Source of the DNA: CAISCU01 sp943361925
GTDB taxonomy: Bacteria; Bacteroidota; Bacteroidia; UKL13-3
NCBI GenBank assembly: GCA_943361925.1
Contig: CALRIT020000006.1
Coordinates: 62,001-126,000, forward strand
DNA: 64,000 bases
Reading direction: 5' to 3'
The notes beneath the pieces were generated by a model. It worked only from the letters and a program-made list of their open reading frames with translations, made no database searches and was not told the DNA's origin. The position numbers and the translations under genes were made by a program. Below, one piece after another: positions 17,733 through 26,671 of this stretch; position 1 is the stretch's first letter, and each line of letters opens with the position of its first letter.

Positions 17733-18785
17733 ATGAAAAAAATATTACTACTCCTTATTGGTTGTTTCTTTTTACTTTTTAATGTTAATGCCGGCAACGA
17801 AGACTCACTCGAGTTTTCTGAAGCTGATATGAAAAATCTAACCAAAATTATTAGTGCTGATACTGCTATAAAATATAAAACCGGGATCATTCATGTTAAT
17901 AGCGAAATTAAATTGAATGTTCCGAAAGGCTATAAATTCATGTCGCAAAAAGACGCTGAATACGTAGTATTTGAACTTTGGGGCAATCCAAGAACTGAAG
18001 ATTTAATTGGAATGATTGTAAAAGAAGATTATTCTACCCTTAATTATGATACCTGGGCATTTGTTGTTTCTTATGAAAATTCAGGATATGTAAAAGATGA
18101 AGATGCCAATGATATTGATTATGAAGAACTGATGACTGAAATTCAATCAGGTGAAGAAGAATCAAACAAACAAAGAAAAGAAGCCGGATTTCCTGCTATG
18201 CATATTATAGGTTGGGCCTCTACTCCATTTTATGATAAGGAACACAATATTTTACATTGGGCTAAATCGATAACTTTTGATGAAAGTGAAGATACTACTT
18301 TAAATTATGATGTAAGAATACTTGGACGTAAAGGAATACTAAGTTTAAATGCTGTTGGAGTAGTTTCACAATTAGAGGATATTAAAGCTCATATACCCGA
18401 CATCATTAGTATTGCAGAATTTAAAGAAGGAAATAAATATCAAGATTTCAACCCTGATTATGATAAAGTTGCTGCATATTCAATAGGTGGATTAATCGCT
18501 GGAAAATTATTAGCCAAAGCCGGCATTATAGCATTATTACTTAAGAATATAAAACTGATTGTTTTAGGAGCTATTGCCTTATTTGGTAGTTTTGGTAAAA
18601 AGATAATTGGCTTTTTTAGAAGGAAAAAAGAGGATGAAGAAACTGAGACTCCTGCAGAATTAGAACCAGCAACTCCGTCAGAATCAGTAATTGAAACGAC
18701 TGCAGAAGCAGAAACTCCTAAAGCCCCTGAAACTCCTGCAGAACCAGAATCTGAAGCAAACGATGAACCAAAACAAATTCAATAA
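17733..18785 (+). CDS. DUF2167 family membrane-anchored protein
   Basis: 350 residues. A signal peptide (MKKILLLLIGCFFLLFNVNA) precedes the DUF2167 region: KTGIIHVNSEIKLNVPKGYKF near 50-70, SYENSGYVKDEDANDIDYEEL near 110-130, and GWASTPFYDKEHNILHWAKS near 160-180. A hydrophobic segment near 250-285 (GLIAGKLLAKAGIIALLL, then LIVLGAIALFG) anchors it, followed by a basic RRKKE stretch and an acidic Pro/Glu/Thr-rich tail. The family is of unknown function and is found in many bacterial phyla as a membrane-anchored envelope protein. A rhomboid protease gene follows after three bases, so the two are probably co-expressed. Confidence 0.85.
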   Translation: MKKILLLLIGCFFLLFNVNAGNEDSLEFSEADMKNLTKIISADTAIKYKTGIIHVNSEIKLNVPKGYKFMSQKDAEYVVFELWGNPRTEDLIGMIVKEDYSTLNYDTWAFVVSYENSGYVKDEDANDIDYEELMTEIQSGEEESNKQRKEAGFPAMHIIGWASTPFYDKEHNILHWAKSITFDESEDTTLNYDVRILGRKGILSLNAVGVVSQLEDIKAHIPDIISIAEFKEGNKYQDFNPDYDKVAAYSIGGLIAGKLLAKAGIIALLLKNIKLIVLGAIALFGSFGKKIIGFFRRKKEDEETETPAELEPATPSESVIETTAEAETPKAPETPAEPESEANDEPKQIQ

Positions 18786-18788
18786 AAT

Positions 18789-19391
18789 TTGATTACTTAT
18801 ATCATTATAGGAATCAATGTGATTCTATCTCTTTATTGTTTTACAAACCATGAAGTATTAGAAAAACTATTGTTTTCGCCTTATCAAATTAAAGAGGATA
18901 AATCGCAATATTTCAGGTTTATTTCTCATGCGTTTATTCATAAAGATGCTGGACATCTAATTTTAAATATGCTCACCCTCTACTTTTTTGGAAGGGAGGT
19001 TGAGCATATTTTTTCGAGTACAGAGTATATTATTTTTTATTTACTGGCAATCTTATTTTCATCATTACCATCCTATCAAAGTAATAAGGAAAACCCTAAT
19101 TACAGGGCAGTTGGAGCCAGTGGGGCAGTATGCGCAGTTATGTTCGTTTTGGTATTATATAGTCCATGGTCTGTAGTATATATCAACTTTTTCATTCCAA
19201 TTTACTTCATACTATTTGCTGTTGGTTACCTTATTTATTCCAATTACAAAATTAAAAACAGCAATGATCAAATTGGACATGAAGCTCACATGTGGGGTTC
19301 TATATTTGGTATTGCCTACACCTTGATTGCCCACCCAATTAGTATGAGCATATTTTTGGAACAAATTAAAGAAGCTCCGTTTCTGAAGTAG
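18789..19391 (+). CDS. Rhomboid family intramembrane serine protease
   Basis: 200 residues, six predicted helices. Catalytic serine is in GASGAVCAVM (near residue 107) and the catalytic histidine in HEAHMWGSIFG (near 165); the L1-loop/TM2 signature HAFIHKDAGHLILNM is also present. The start is TTG, three bases after the DUF2167 stop; no ATG lies nearby and MITYIIIGINV is a normal family N terminus. The stop codon TAG spans the edge of a MITE: its last base is the first base of the element, so the C terminus may have been altered slightly by the insertion. Confidence 0.9.
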   Translation: MITYIIIGINVILSLYCFTNHEVLEKLLFSPYQIKEDKSQYFRFISHAFIHKDAGHLILNMLTLYFFGREVEHIFSSTEYIIFYLLAILFSSLPSYQSNKENPNYRAVGASGAVCAVMFVLVLYSPWSVVYINFFIPIYFILFAVGYLIYSNYKIKNSNDQIGHEAHMWGSIFGIAYTLIAHPISMSIFLEQIKEAPFLK

Positions 19392-19634
19392 GGCCTGCTG
19401 AAAATCTTTATTAGAACTTATTATCAATCAATTAGACTGTAGTTTAATAATTTAAATGCAAGATTTTAAGAACAATTGCTATAAATTCTTTGCATCAATT
19501 CTATTTCGTTTTCAATTTTACTAAAGACAGAAACAATGCCATCTTTGTCGTTGCTGCCAAATTGAAGTATTATATATACATCTTATTTGGCAGCGTCTAA
19601 AATCTGACCTGTTTCTGTCTTTTTCAGCAGGCCC
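19391..19634. mobile_element. MITE-like element, copy 1, with 14-bp TIRs
   Basis: 244 bp bounded by perfect 14-bp inverted repeats, GGGCCTGCTGAAAA at 19391-19404 and its complement at 19621-19634, flanked by TA on both sides. A TA target duplication is characteristic of IS630/Tc1-mariner type transposition. Inside, GCTGCCAAAT and ATTTGGCAGC form a 10-bp stem. There is no transposase gene. A shorter relative is at 55865. Confidence 0.8.
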
Positions 19635-19636
19635 TA

Positions 19637-19858
19637 ATTAATTTCACAAAAGGATTCAAATCAGACATTTTATTTGTTCAAGGACTAAACGATTCTCCTA
19701 TTCAAATGTATTCTTGGCCATCTTTTAAAGAAGATGTTTTAAGTTATACAAATTGCAAAAACATTCAGTTTGTTGAAATTGTTGGTGGTGAACACGGCTC
19801 TCAATTTGATAGTCCAACGGCAAAAACTGAATTTAATAAGTTTATCAATAGCCACTAA
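19637..19858 (+). pseudogene. 3' fragment of an alpha/beta-hydrolase gene
   Basis: This stretch reads without interruption as 73 residues up to a TAA stop: KGFKSDILFVQGLNDSPI, then a region ending in VEIVGGEHGSQFDS and FNKFINSH. The spacing of the strand-plus-aspartate (VQGLND) and the catalytic histidine (GGEHGSQF) is that of an alpha/beta-hydrolase C terminus. No start codon, nucleophile elbow or N-terminal half is present; the fragment begins right at the MITE. It is best read as the remnant of a gene lost by insertion plus deletion. The following 240 bases to the SDR promoter hold no supported gene. Confidence 0.65.
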
Positions 19859-20102
19859 TATTAAATCCTCGGTTGAACAGGCATTTGGCATAAAAGAGGC
19901 TTTTTGCTTAAATGATTCCAAAAGCTTTCGGGATTTTGCTTCGTATAAAGTTAAGAGCTGGTTGAAAGTTCTTTGTTGCGAAATCTACATTTTCAAAAAT
20001 CCTGAAACCCTTGTGCTTCATTTTTAGAAAGCACATTATTCAAATAAATTTTTCAACTACAAGTTTCAAGGATTTGGATACATTATCTATACATATCTCC
20101 CC

Positions 20103-20110
20103 TACTTTTG
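20103..20110 (+). promoter_or_regulatory. TACTTTTG, Bacteroidota -7 box for the SDR gene
   Basis: Exact TAnnTTTG match 21 bases before the ATG at 20132. It also argues against an alternative TTG start at 20108, which overlaps the box. A possible TTTG -33 element at 20073-20076 is spaced 26 bases, longer than usual. Confidence 0.55.
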
Positions 20111-20131
20111 TTTAACATAAAAAAAGAAAAT

Positions 20132-20998
20132 ATGAATTTATCAGGTAAAACAGCAATCGTAACAGGTTCAAATACAGGTATAGGATTTGAAACCGCTTTA
20201 GACTTGTACAAAAAAGGAGCTAGAGTATATGTGGCATGTCGTAATCAAGAAAAAGCCCATCAAGCAATTGAAAGAATGAAGGAAGATGGTGGAACAGGCG
20301 AATTAATTTTTGAACACTTGGATTTATCGAGTTTGTTGTCTATAAAAACTTTTGCAGACAATATTATAAAAGCTGAATCGAGGCTTGATTTGTTGATTAA
20401 CAACGCCGGGATTATGATTCCACCACCCACTAAAACTGAGGATGGTTTTGAAGTTCAGTTTGGAGTAAACTTTGTTGGTCATTTTGCACTTACAGGTCAT
20501 TTGTTTAATTTATTAGAATCAACAAAAGGTTCGAGAGTAGTTACTTTAAGCAGTATTGCACATAGAGGTGCTAGTATTGATTTTAATAATTTTCGTTTAG
20601 AAAAAGACTATCAAAACTGGAGAGAATATGGTCAAAGCAAATTAGCTGATATTATTTTTGCGCTTGAATTTGAAAAAAGACTAAGAAAAAATGGCAATCA
20701 AATTATTTCTTTAGCTGCACACCCTGGTTTTAGCGAAACGGATTTACAAAAATACATGGATAAAGATGTACTTGCAAAACTCGAGCTCATGACTGCCAAA
20801 GAAGGCGCTCAACCTACATTGGCAGCTTGTTTGCGTGAAGATGTTAAAGGAGGTGAATATTGGGGTCCGGATGGATATAATGAGCAAAAAGGAAATCCAG
20901 CTTTGGCCAAAATTGATGCCGCTGCTTTAGATGAAAACTTAAATGCCAAATTATGGGATTGGGCAATGGAAGCAACCAAAGTTAATTTTCCTTTTTAA
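20132..20998 (+). CDS. Short-chain dehydrogenase/reductase
   Basis: 288-residue NAD(P)-dependent oxidoreductase of the classical SDR type. It shows the cofactor motif TGSNTGIG near 12-19, the NNAG motif in LLINNAGIM near 88, the catalytic serine in VTLSSIAH near 137, and the YxxxK pair in YGQSKLAD near 172. The length and the LAAHPGFSETDLQ segment after the active site match the retinol-dehydrogenase/WWOX-like SDR group. The substrate is unknown. An AraC regulator starts 60 bases downstream on the same strand, a frequent pairing for SDR genes. Confidence 0.9.
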   Translation: MNLSGKTAIVTGSNTGIGFETALDLYKKGARVYVACRNQEKAHQAIERMKEDGGTGELIFEHLDLSSLLSIKTFADNIIKAESRLDLLINNAGIMIPPPTKTEDGFEVQFGVNFVGHFALTGHLFNLLESTKGSRVVTLSSIAHRGASIDFNNFRLEKDYQNWREYGQSKLADIIFALEFEKRLRKNGNQIISLAAHPGFSETDLQKYMDKDVLAKLELMTAKEGAQPTLAACLREDVKGGEYWGPDGYNEQKGNPALAKIDAAALDENLNAKLWDWAMEATKVNFPF

Positions 20999-21058
20999 AT
21001 TGTTGAAATAACAATAATCTTAAGAGAAAAAAACCTTTTAATCCTTCATCAAAAATAA

Positions 21059-21976
21059 ATGTCAATTCCAATTAGACTTAAGAGCATTAATGAGCTTCAT
21101 CGCTTCAATAATATTTCTCCACCCAATCATCCATTGATTAGTTTAATAGATTACAGTGAAATAAAACCAATACCTGTAAATAATGAATTAAAATGGGTAC
21201 AAGAATTTTATACCATTTCAATCAAACGAAATGTGGTTGGAAAATATCGTTATGGTCAAGAATCGTATGATTTTGATGAGGGATTGATGACATTTTTCTC
21301 ACCGGAGCAAGTTATTTCTGTTCAAATGATAGAAGAAGATTTGAATAACAAACCTTCAGGATGGATTTTAGCAATTCATCCTGATTTTCTCTATGGAACT
21401 TCTTTAGCATCAAACATAAAAAAATATTCATTTTTGAATTATTCAGTTCGTGAGGCACTTTTTTTATCTGAAAAAGAAGAACATACTATCTACGAAATAC
21501 TTCAAAATATAAAAGGAGAATATCAAGCAAACCTCGACCAGTTCAGTCAAAATATCATCATTAGTCAATTAGAATTATTACTTAATTATGCCGATAGATT
21601 TTACCAACGTCAGTTTTTGACACGTAAAATTGCTAATCATCAAATATTAGACAAATTAGAAATACTATTGGAAGATTACTTCAATCAAGCAAATGTACTA
21701 GAAAGAGGTTTGCCTACGGTTCAATTTATTTCCGAAAACTTAAATCTTTCAACGGACTATTTAAGCACGATGCTAAAGAGTTTAACAGGACAAACAACAC
21801 CACAACATATACACAATAAACTGATTGAAAAAGCTAAGGTAAAACTATCTACCACAAATTTATCTGTAGGTGAAATTGCGTATGAATTGGGTTTTGAACA
21901 TTCGCAATCATTTAGCAAATTGTTTAAATCCAAGACAAAACAAACGCCATTGGAATTTCGAACATCATTTAATTAA
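21059..21976 (+). CDS. AraC family transcriptional regulator
   Basis: 305 residues. The N-terminal two thirds form a ligand-sensing domain of unknown specificity. The C-terminal domain (about 200-305) has both AraC helix-turn-helix motifs: LSTDYLSTMLKSLTGQTTPQ, and LSVGEIAYELGFEHSQSFSK followed by LFKSKTKQTPLEFR. It probably controls the SDR gene directly upstream, judged from adjacency only. The stop is followed four bases later by a repeat word (ATCCGCATGTTT) that marks the start of the element-bearing gap. Confidence 0.9.
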   Translation: MSIPIRLKSINELHRFNNISPPNHPLISLIDYSEIKPIPVNNELKWVQEFYTISIKRNVVGKYRYGQESYDFDEGLMTFFSPEQVISVQMIEEDLNNKPSGWILAIHPDFLYGTSLASNIKKYSFLNYSVREALFLSEKEEHTIYEILQNIKGEYQANLDQFSQNIIISQLELLLNYADRFYQRQFLTRKIANHQILDKLEILLEDYFNQANVLERGLPTVQFISENLNLSTDYLSTMLKSLTGQTTPQHIHNKLIEKAKVKLSTTNLSVGEIAYELGFEHSQSFSKLFKSKTKQTPLEFRTSFN

Positions 21977-21980
21977 AGAA

Positions 21981-22370
21981 CGATAATCCGCATGTTTGCC
22001 AGATTTTATTTTAGTAAAACTCGATACATATAAAAATAGATTTCGAATATCTACATATATACCAGAAGTATTTTTTTTAATCAGTATATGTATTGAGAAT
22101 TATTTTAAATAAGTATTAGGAATTAAATTGCTCAATTCAATGAAATTAATGACCCTGAAGGTGGTCACATGTTTATAGAAAAATGCCTTAAACAAATGCC
22201 CCCAAACACTCAACAACGCGGACCAAAGGTCCGCGTTGTTGAGTGTTTGGGGGGTTTTCTTGATATATTATTTTCTATAATCATGTCTTCCCTTCAGGAT
22301 ATTTAAGAATTTCAAGAAAAAATATGTTTCTGAATCTATTCATATATTAAGGTTGATTCGGATTATATCG
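21981..22370. repeat. Candidate larger element (390 bp) enclosing hairpin element copy 1
   Basis: Starts CGATAATCCGCATGTTT just after the AraC stop and ends CGGATTATATCG at 22370, whose reverse complement CGATATAATCCG resembles the left end. The equivalent region at 28441-28826 starts with nearly the same 22 bases and has almost the same length (386 bp). The outer parts otherwise diverge. Boundaries are tentative. Confidence 0.4.
22151..22300. repeat. Palindromic hairpin element, copy 1
   Basis: Left end CCCTGAAGGTGGTCACATG plus TTTATAGAAAA; right end TTTTCTATAATCATGTC plus CCTTCAGG, so the ends pair with each other. In the centre is a perfect 26-bp hairpin (22199-22224 with 22228-22253) with loop AAA. 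The top of the stem (ACGCGGACC) is shared with copies at 28548 and 41592; the base of the stem is different but still perfectly paired. No T run follows, so it is not a standard terminator. Confidence 0.85.
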
Positions 22371-22502
22371 AGCAATCTTCTACATAAAAGCCTTTGAAGG
22401 TTCGTTAAACAAATTTTAGGTAAAGAATATGCATCTTTGTTTATCCCCTAATCCTTAGTAACAAGAAAAGTACATCAACATAAACCAAGAAAACACAAAA
22501 AA

Positions 22503-23471
22503 ATGAAAGCAATTGTATATTCAAAATATGGACCACCAGAAGTTGCTACATTAATGGAAGTTCCAAAACCATTGCCCAAAGACAATGAAGTTTTAGTGAA
22601 GGTTTATGCATCAACTGTTAACCGCACCGATTGTGGTTTCCGTAGTGCCGACTATTTTATTTCAAGATTTTGGACAGGTTTATTTCGACCTAAATATCAG
22701 ATACTAGGTTGTGAGTTTGCAGGAATAATTGAAGAGATTGGTCAGCATGTTACATCATTCAAAAAAGGAGATAAAGTTTTTGGTTTTAATGATAAAACTT
22801 GTGGTGGTCATGGTGAATATTTAACAATTGCTGAAACTGATGCATTGATACAAATGCCGGAAAACATCAGCTTTGAAGATGCAGCAGCACTTACTGAAGG
22901 AGCCCATTATGCATTAGTGGATATTAGAGCAGCAAAAGTAAAACAGGGACAACAAGTATTGGTTTACGGAGCAACCGGTGCTATTGGTTCTGCGGCTGTA
23001 CAACTATTAAAACATTTTGGAGCCATAGTAACAGCAGTATGTAATACTAAAAATGTAGATCTCGTAAAAAGTTTAGGAGCAGATACTGTTATTGATTACC
23101 AAACAGAGGATTTTACAAAGACAGAAACTAAATTTGATTTCATTTTTGATGCAGTTGGTAAAAGCTCATATAAAGAGTGTAAGCCATTGTTAACCACTAA
23201 TGGAATCTACATTTCAACTGAATTGGGTAAAAATGGAGTGAATATACTATTAGCACTTACCACTCCAATTGGAGGTGGCAAAAAACTTCTCTTTCCAATT
23301 CCAATCATTACTAAACAAGATGTTGTTTTTCTAAAAGAACTTGTTGAGAATGGAGAATACAAATCAGTAATTGACGACAGACAATATAAATTAGAGCAAA
23401 TAGTAGAGGCTTATAAGTACGTTGAATCGGGCCAAAAAACGGGGAATGTTGTTATTAAAATTGTAAACTGA
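22503..23471 (+). CDS. NAD(P)-dependent MDR family oxidoreductase (quinone oxidoreductase-like)
   Basis: 322 residues of the zinc-independent medium-chain dehydrogenase/reductase group. The GroES-like N-terminal domain has EVLVKVYASTVNRTD near 30-45 and GCEFAGIIEEIGQHV near 69-84. The Rossmann domain carries VLVYGATGAIGSAAVQLL near 157-174. The zinc ligands of true alcohol dehydrogenases are absent, as in quinone oxidoreductases. It is transcribed alone; a CATCTTTG box at 22432-22439 differs from the -7 consensus at one base and lies about 60 bases upstream of the start. Confidence 0.88.
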   Translation: MKAIVYSKYGPPEVATLMEVPKPLPKDNEVLVKVYASTVNRTDCGFRSADYFISRFWTGLFRPKYQILGCEFAGIIEEIGQHVTSFKKGDKVFGFNDKTCGGHGEYLTIAETDALIQMPENISFEDAAALTEGAHYALVDIRAAKVKQGQQVLVYGATGAIGSAAVQLLKHFGAIVTAVCNTKNVDLVKSLGADTVIDYQTEDFTKTETKFDFIFDAVGKSSYKECKPLLTTNGIYISTELGKNGVNILLALTTPIGGGKKLLFPIPIITKQDVVFLKELVENGEYKSVIDDRQYKLEQIVEAYKYVESGQKTGNVVIKIVN

Positions 23472-23562
23472 GAATAATTGCGTTTTAGTATACAACAACA
23501 TCATTCAGTATAAAACCCAAACAATCTAAATTCCTAATACCATCCCAAAAACAATCTCCTCC

Positions 23563-24975
23563 CTATTTACTCACCAGTTTCCCCAATAGTTTCAGGGCAT
23601 TTTCGACTTTATCGGTCCATAACATGCCATAACTTAATTTAAAACAATTGTTATATTGATTCTGTAAGGTGTACATTCTGCCGGGTGTGATGCTGATTTT
23701 ATTTACAATTGCTTTGTTGTACAATTCCAATACATCAGATGTTTTATTCAGTTCAACCCATAAATTCATACTGCCCAATGGCCTGGTAACTTTTGTATCT
23801 TCAGGAAAATACTCATTAATACATCTGTGAAATTGTAATGAATTGCGGTGCAAAATCTGTCTGGTTTTACGTAGGTGATTTTCATATCGGCCTTCTTCCA
23901 AAAAATTACCAATGGCTTCATGTGTAATGGTACTGCTGTACATGGAATGAAACAATTTAGTTCTTTCAATCTGAGCTTTGAACTTACCCGGTGCCACCCA
24001 TCCTACTCTATAACCCGAAACCAGTGTTTTTGAAAATGAACCACACCACAATACAATTCCACTTTCATCATAAGTTTTGCATGAATTGGGCCTTTGATTT
24101 CCAAAATATAAATCAGCATATAAATCATCTTCAATTAATGGAATATTGTGTTTTTCCATTAATTGTACCACCTCTTTTTTGTTTTCATTTGGCATACAAC
24201 TGCCCATGGGATTACTAAAATTGGTAATCAAAATACAGAGTTTAATTTTCTTCTTTTCAATCACCTTTTTTAAGGCATCTACTTCAATTCCGGTGATGGG
24301 GTGAGTTGGCAATTCAATAACATGTAATCCTAAACTTTGTGCCAAACGTAAAATTCCAAAATAAACCGGACTTTCAACAACGATGGTATCTCCGCGTTTG
24401 GTAAGTGATAATAAACAAAATGAAATTGAATCAATACTTCCGCCGGTTGTAATGATATCATCCGCTTCCAATTTGCCTCCCCACGACAAGGAACGTTTGG
24501 CTATTTGTGTTCTTAATTTAACACTTCCAATTTTACTATATCCTACTCCACTATCCTTTAATGACCTGGTTGCTGCTATAACAGATTTATTCAGTTTTGC
24601 TATCGGAACTAGTTCTGGTGCCAAACTTGCACTCGACAAATAAACTTCTGCCTTTTCAAAATTCTGTACCACTGCAGTCATGATGTCCTCCACTTTGTCA
24701 CTCTTTTTGGCCATGATGGGTTGACTAACAGATGGTAAATTCTGAAGGTTCTTTTGTGCAAATGATACATAATATCCCGATTGTGGCCTCGATTCAATCA
24801 AACCTCTATTCTCTAATTCAAAATAAGCCTGCTGACTCGTACTTAGGCTTACACCCTTATCATTTGATATGGACCTTAAGGAAGGAAGTTTATCTCCCAG
24901 CTTTAATACATTGTGCAATATTTGATGTTCTATTGAGTCTGCAATTTGCACATACAGAAGTTCCTTTTTCACCAT
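23563..24975 (-). CDS. MocR-type regulator: GntR wHTH fused to aminotransferase domain
   Basis: 470 residues. The N-terminal GntR winged helix (about 1-75) shows KLGDKLPSLRSISNDKGVS, then a linker, then a fold-type I aminotransferase domain (about 110-470) with the PLP-lysine in SFSKTLVSGYRVGW near 315 and SNPMGS in place of the usual NPTG. MocR proteins bind PLP and often regulate vitamin B6 or amine metabolism. The neighbour on the other strand, starting 115 bases away, encodes a pyridoxamine-oxidase-like flavin-binding protein, a common divergent pairing, so that gene is the likely target. Confidence 0.9.
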   Translation of the reverse strand: MVKKELLYVQIADSIEHQILHNVLKLGDKLPSLRSISNDKGVSLSTSQQAYFELENRGLIESRPQSGYYVSFAQKNLQNLPSVSQPIMAKKSDKVEDIMTAVVQNFEKAEVYLSSASLAPELVPIAKLNKSVIAATRSLKDSGVGYSKIGSVKLRTQIAKRSLSWGGKLEADDIITTGGSIDSISFCLLSLTKRGDTIVVESPVYFGILRLAQSLGLHVIELPTHPITGIEVDALKKVIEKKKIKLCILITNFSNPMGSCMPNENKKEVVQLMEKHNIPLIEDDLYADLYFGNQRPNSCKTYDESGIVLWCGSFSKTLVSGYRVGWVAPGKFKAQIERTKLFHSMYSSTITHEAIGNFLEEGRYENHLRKTRQILHRNSLQFHRCINEYFPEDTKVTRPLGSMNLWVELNKTSDVLELYNKAIVNKISITPGRMYTLQNQYNNCFKLSYGMLWTDKVENALKLLGKLVSK

Positions 24976-24994
24976 GACCTTTAATTGTAATGGT

Positions 24995-25002
24995 CAAAAA
25001 TA
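24995..25002 (-). promoter_or_regulatory. TATTTTTG, -7 box of the MocR gene
   Basis: On the minus strand the sequence reads TATTTTTG 19 bases before the MocR ATG, an exact TAnnTTTG match in the divergent intergenic region 24976-25090. Confidence 0.5.
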
Positions 25003-25090
25003 GTAAAACTGTATCTGTATTGTTAATCCTTTTTCATTCAGATTTGCTTATCAAATTTTCAAAAGGTTTAATTCTTAATACATTCAAACG

Positions 25091-25729
25091 ATGGAATTTA
25101 ATAAAGTTATCAGAGGAGCTAAAAGAGAAATGAATGATGAGGAAAGCGTAAAAAGCATACTGGATGCTGGCTTTTTGTGTCATGTAGCTTTTCAACATCA
25201 AGGCCAAAGCATGATGATTCCAACAGCTTATGGAAGAAAAGAAGAGGATATCTATTTACATGGTTCTACTAAGAATTTTATGCTGAACCAAATTTTAGAT
25301 GGACAAACAATTTGCATCTCAGTTACACATCTTGATGGAATTGTACTGGCTAAATCATTGTTTCATACATCTGTGAATTACCGTTCAGTTATTTTATATG
25401 GAAAAGCTGTTTTGGTAGAAGATGAAAATGAAAGAATTGAAGGAATGAAAGTAATTACTGAAAACATCATCAAGGGAAGATGGGATGAAGTAGCATTGGG
25501 CACAGAGTCACAATTGAAAGCCACCATGGTGATAAAATTTAGCATTGAAAAAGCTTCTGCCAAAATCAGGAATGAAGGCCCGGTTGGTGATGATGACATA
25601 TTGGATGAGGTTTGGAGTGGTCATATTCCATTGGTTTTGAAAGCCCAATTACCTGTTCAGGATAGCAAATTTGGTATTGAACTTGAGATGAGTAATAGTG
25701 TAAAAAATTATTATGAAAACAATAAATAA
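25091..25729 (+). CDS. Pyridoxamine 5'-phosphate oxidase family protein
   Basis: 212 residues with the split-barrel flavin-binding fold of the PNPOx-like group. Characteristic stretches are ILDAGFLCHVAFQHQGQSMM near 24-43, MIPTAYGRKEEDIYLHGST near 42-62, and NYRSVILYGKAVLVEDENE near 97-115. It is not the canonical PdxH and its substrate is unknown; relatives bind FMN, heme or F420. It is divergent from the MocR regulator and heads a run of seven genes to 28439 with gaps of 20 bases or less or overlaps, so regulation by MocR could extend over the whole run. Confidence 0.85.
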   Translation: MEFNKVIRGAKREMNDEESVKSILDAGFLCHVAFQHQGQSMMIPTAYGRKEEDIYLHGSTKNFMLNQILDGQTICISVTHLDGIVLAKSLFHTSVNYRSVILYGKAVLVEDENERIEGMKVITENIIKGRWDEVALGTESQLKATMVIKFSIEKASAKIRNEGPVGDDDILDEVWSGHIPLVLKAQLPVQDSKFGIELEMSNSVKNYYENNK

Positions 25730-25731
25730 TC

Positions 25732-26346
25732 ATGAAACTCCTCCATTCAAATATTCATTTAATTGATGAACAAGTAGAATTAATTCCTTTAGAATCCAGG
25801 CATTTTGAGGAATTGACAAACTTAGCCTGTGAACCTAAAATCTGGGAATTTATTCCGGTTGACATGAGCAATAGTGAAAAATGTCAAATTGCTTTTTCGA
25901 ATGCAATTATTCAAAAAGAAAAAGGCAATCAGTTTCCTTTTGTAATTATTCATAAACAAGAAAACAAAATAATTGGGAGTACCCGTTTGATGAATATAGA
26001 ACCTGAGTTTAAAAAATTGGAAATTGGCTGGACCTGGTTACACCCTGATTATTGGGCTTCTGCGGTAAATTTAGAATGTAAATTACTGTTACTCAATTTT
26101 TGCTTTGACGAATTAAAAACCATTCGTGTACAATTTAAAACGGATGAAAATAATATTCGTTCACAAAAAGCTATTCGGAAAATTGGTGCTCAATTTGAAG
26201 GTATTTTAAGAAATGATATGATCAGAGACAATGGTACTTATAGAAATTCAGTGTATTTCAGCATTATTATAAAAGAATGGCAAGCTGTAAGAACTCATTT
26301 AATGTCATTATTAAATTCAAAATTAAATGAGCAAAATAATCAATAA
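25732..26346 (+). CDS. GNAT acetyltransferase, RimJ/RimL type
   Basis: 204 residues. The layout is that of Acetyltransf_3: VELIPLESRHFEELTNLA near 14-32, GSTRLMNIEPEFKKLEIGWT near 81-100, then PDYWASAVNLECKLLLL and the C-terminal AIRKIGAQFEGILRND. The acetyl-CoA loop lacks the usual GxG and reads WASAVNLE, a variant seen in this subfamily. The substrate is unknown. It starts two bases after the flavin-protein stop and its last 20 bases overlap the cupin gene. Confidence 0.85.
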   Translation: MKLLHSNIHLIDEQVELIPLESRHFEELTNLACEPKIWEFIPVDMSNSEKCQIAFSNAIIQKEKGNQFPFVIIHKQENKIIGSTRLMNIEPEFKKLEIGWTWLHPDYWASAVNLECKLLLLNFCFDELKTIRVQFKTDENNIRSQKAIRKIGAQFEGILRNDMIRDNGTYRNSVYFSIIIKEWQAVRTHLMSLLNSKLNEQNNQ

Positions 26347-26671
26347 GGAAAATGCTGATTCTTATATCTGGGGAAGCAATTGTCTTTCCTACGTATTAAG
26401 TATGAGTGATGAAATTTCAATCAAACAGGAATTGATGCCTATTGGTAGCAAGGAACAATTACATTTTCACCAAAAGTCCAACCAGTTTTTTTATATATTA
26501 AAAGGTCAGGTAACTTTTTATTTAGAGGAAGAAATTTTCATACTAAACCCAAATGATGGCCTGAGTGTGTCTAAAAACAACAAACATTTTATTGCCAATG
26601 AAAGCCATGATGAAATTGAGTTTTTAGTGATATCACAGCCTAATACAAATAATGATAGAATAAACTTATGA
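26327..26671 (+). CDS. Cupin domain protein
   Basis: 114-residue single-domain cupin. Motif 1 is visible as GSKEQLHFHQKSNQFFYILKG (about 41-61) with the metal-ligand histidines in HFH, and motif 2 is shortened to LNPNDGLSVSKNNKHFIAN. Such small cupins bind a metal or small ligand; no reaction can be assigned. The start codon lies inside the end of the GNAT gene upstream, and the stop overlaps the DinB gene by four bases, so translation is coupled on both sides. Confidence 0.85.
   Translation: MSKIINKENADSYIWGSNCLSYVLSMSDEISIKQELMPIGSKEQLHFHQKSNQFFYILKGQVTFYLEEEIFILNPNDGLSVSKNNKHFIANESHDEIEFLVISQPNTNNDRINL

Noticed and set aside
19770..20027. 85-codon frame between the hydrolase fragment and the SDR
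   Set aside because: It overlaps the hydrolase fragment in another frame and has no recognisable pattern.
22151..22300. Hairpins as Rho-independent terminators
   Set aside because: The stems are long and GC-rich, but no T run follows and the same elements include paired outer ends, which terminators do not need.
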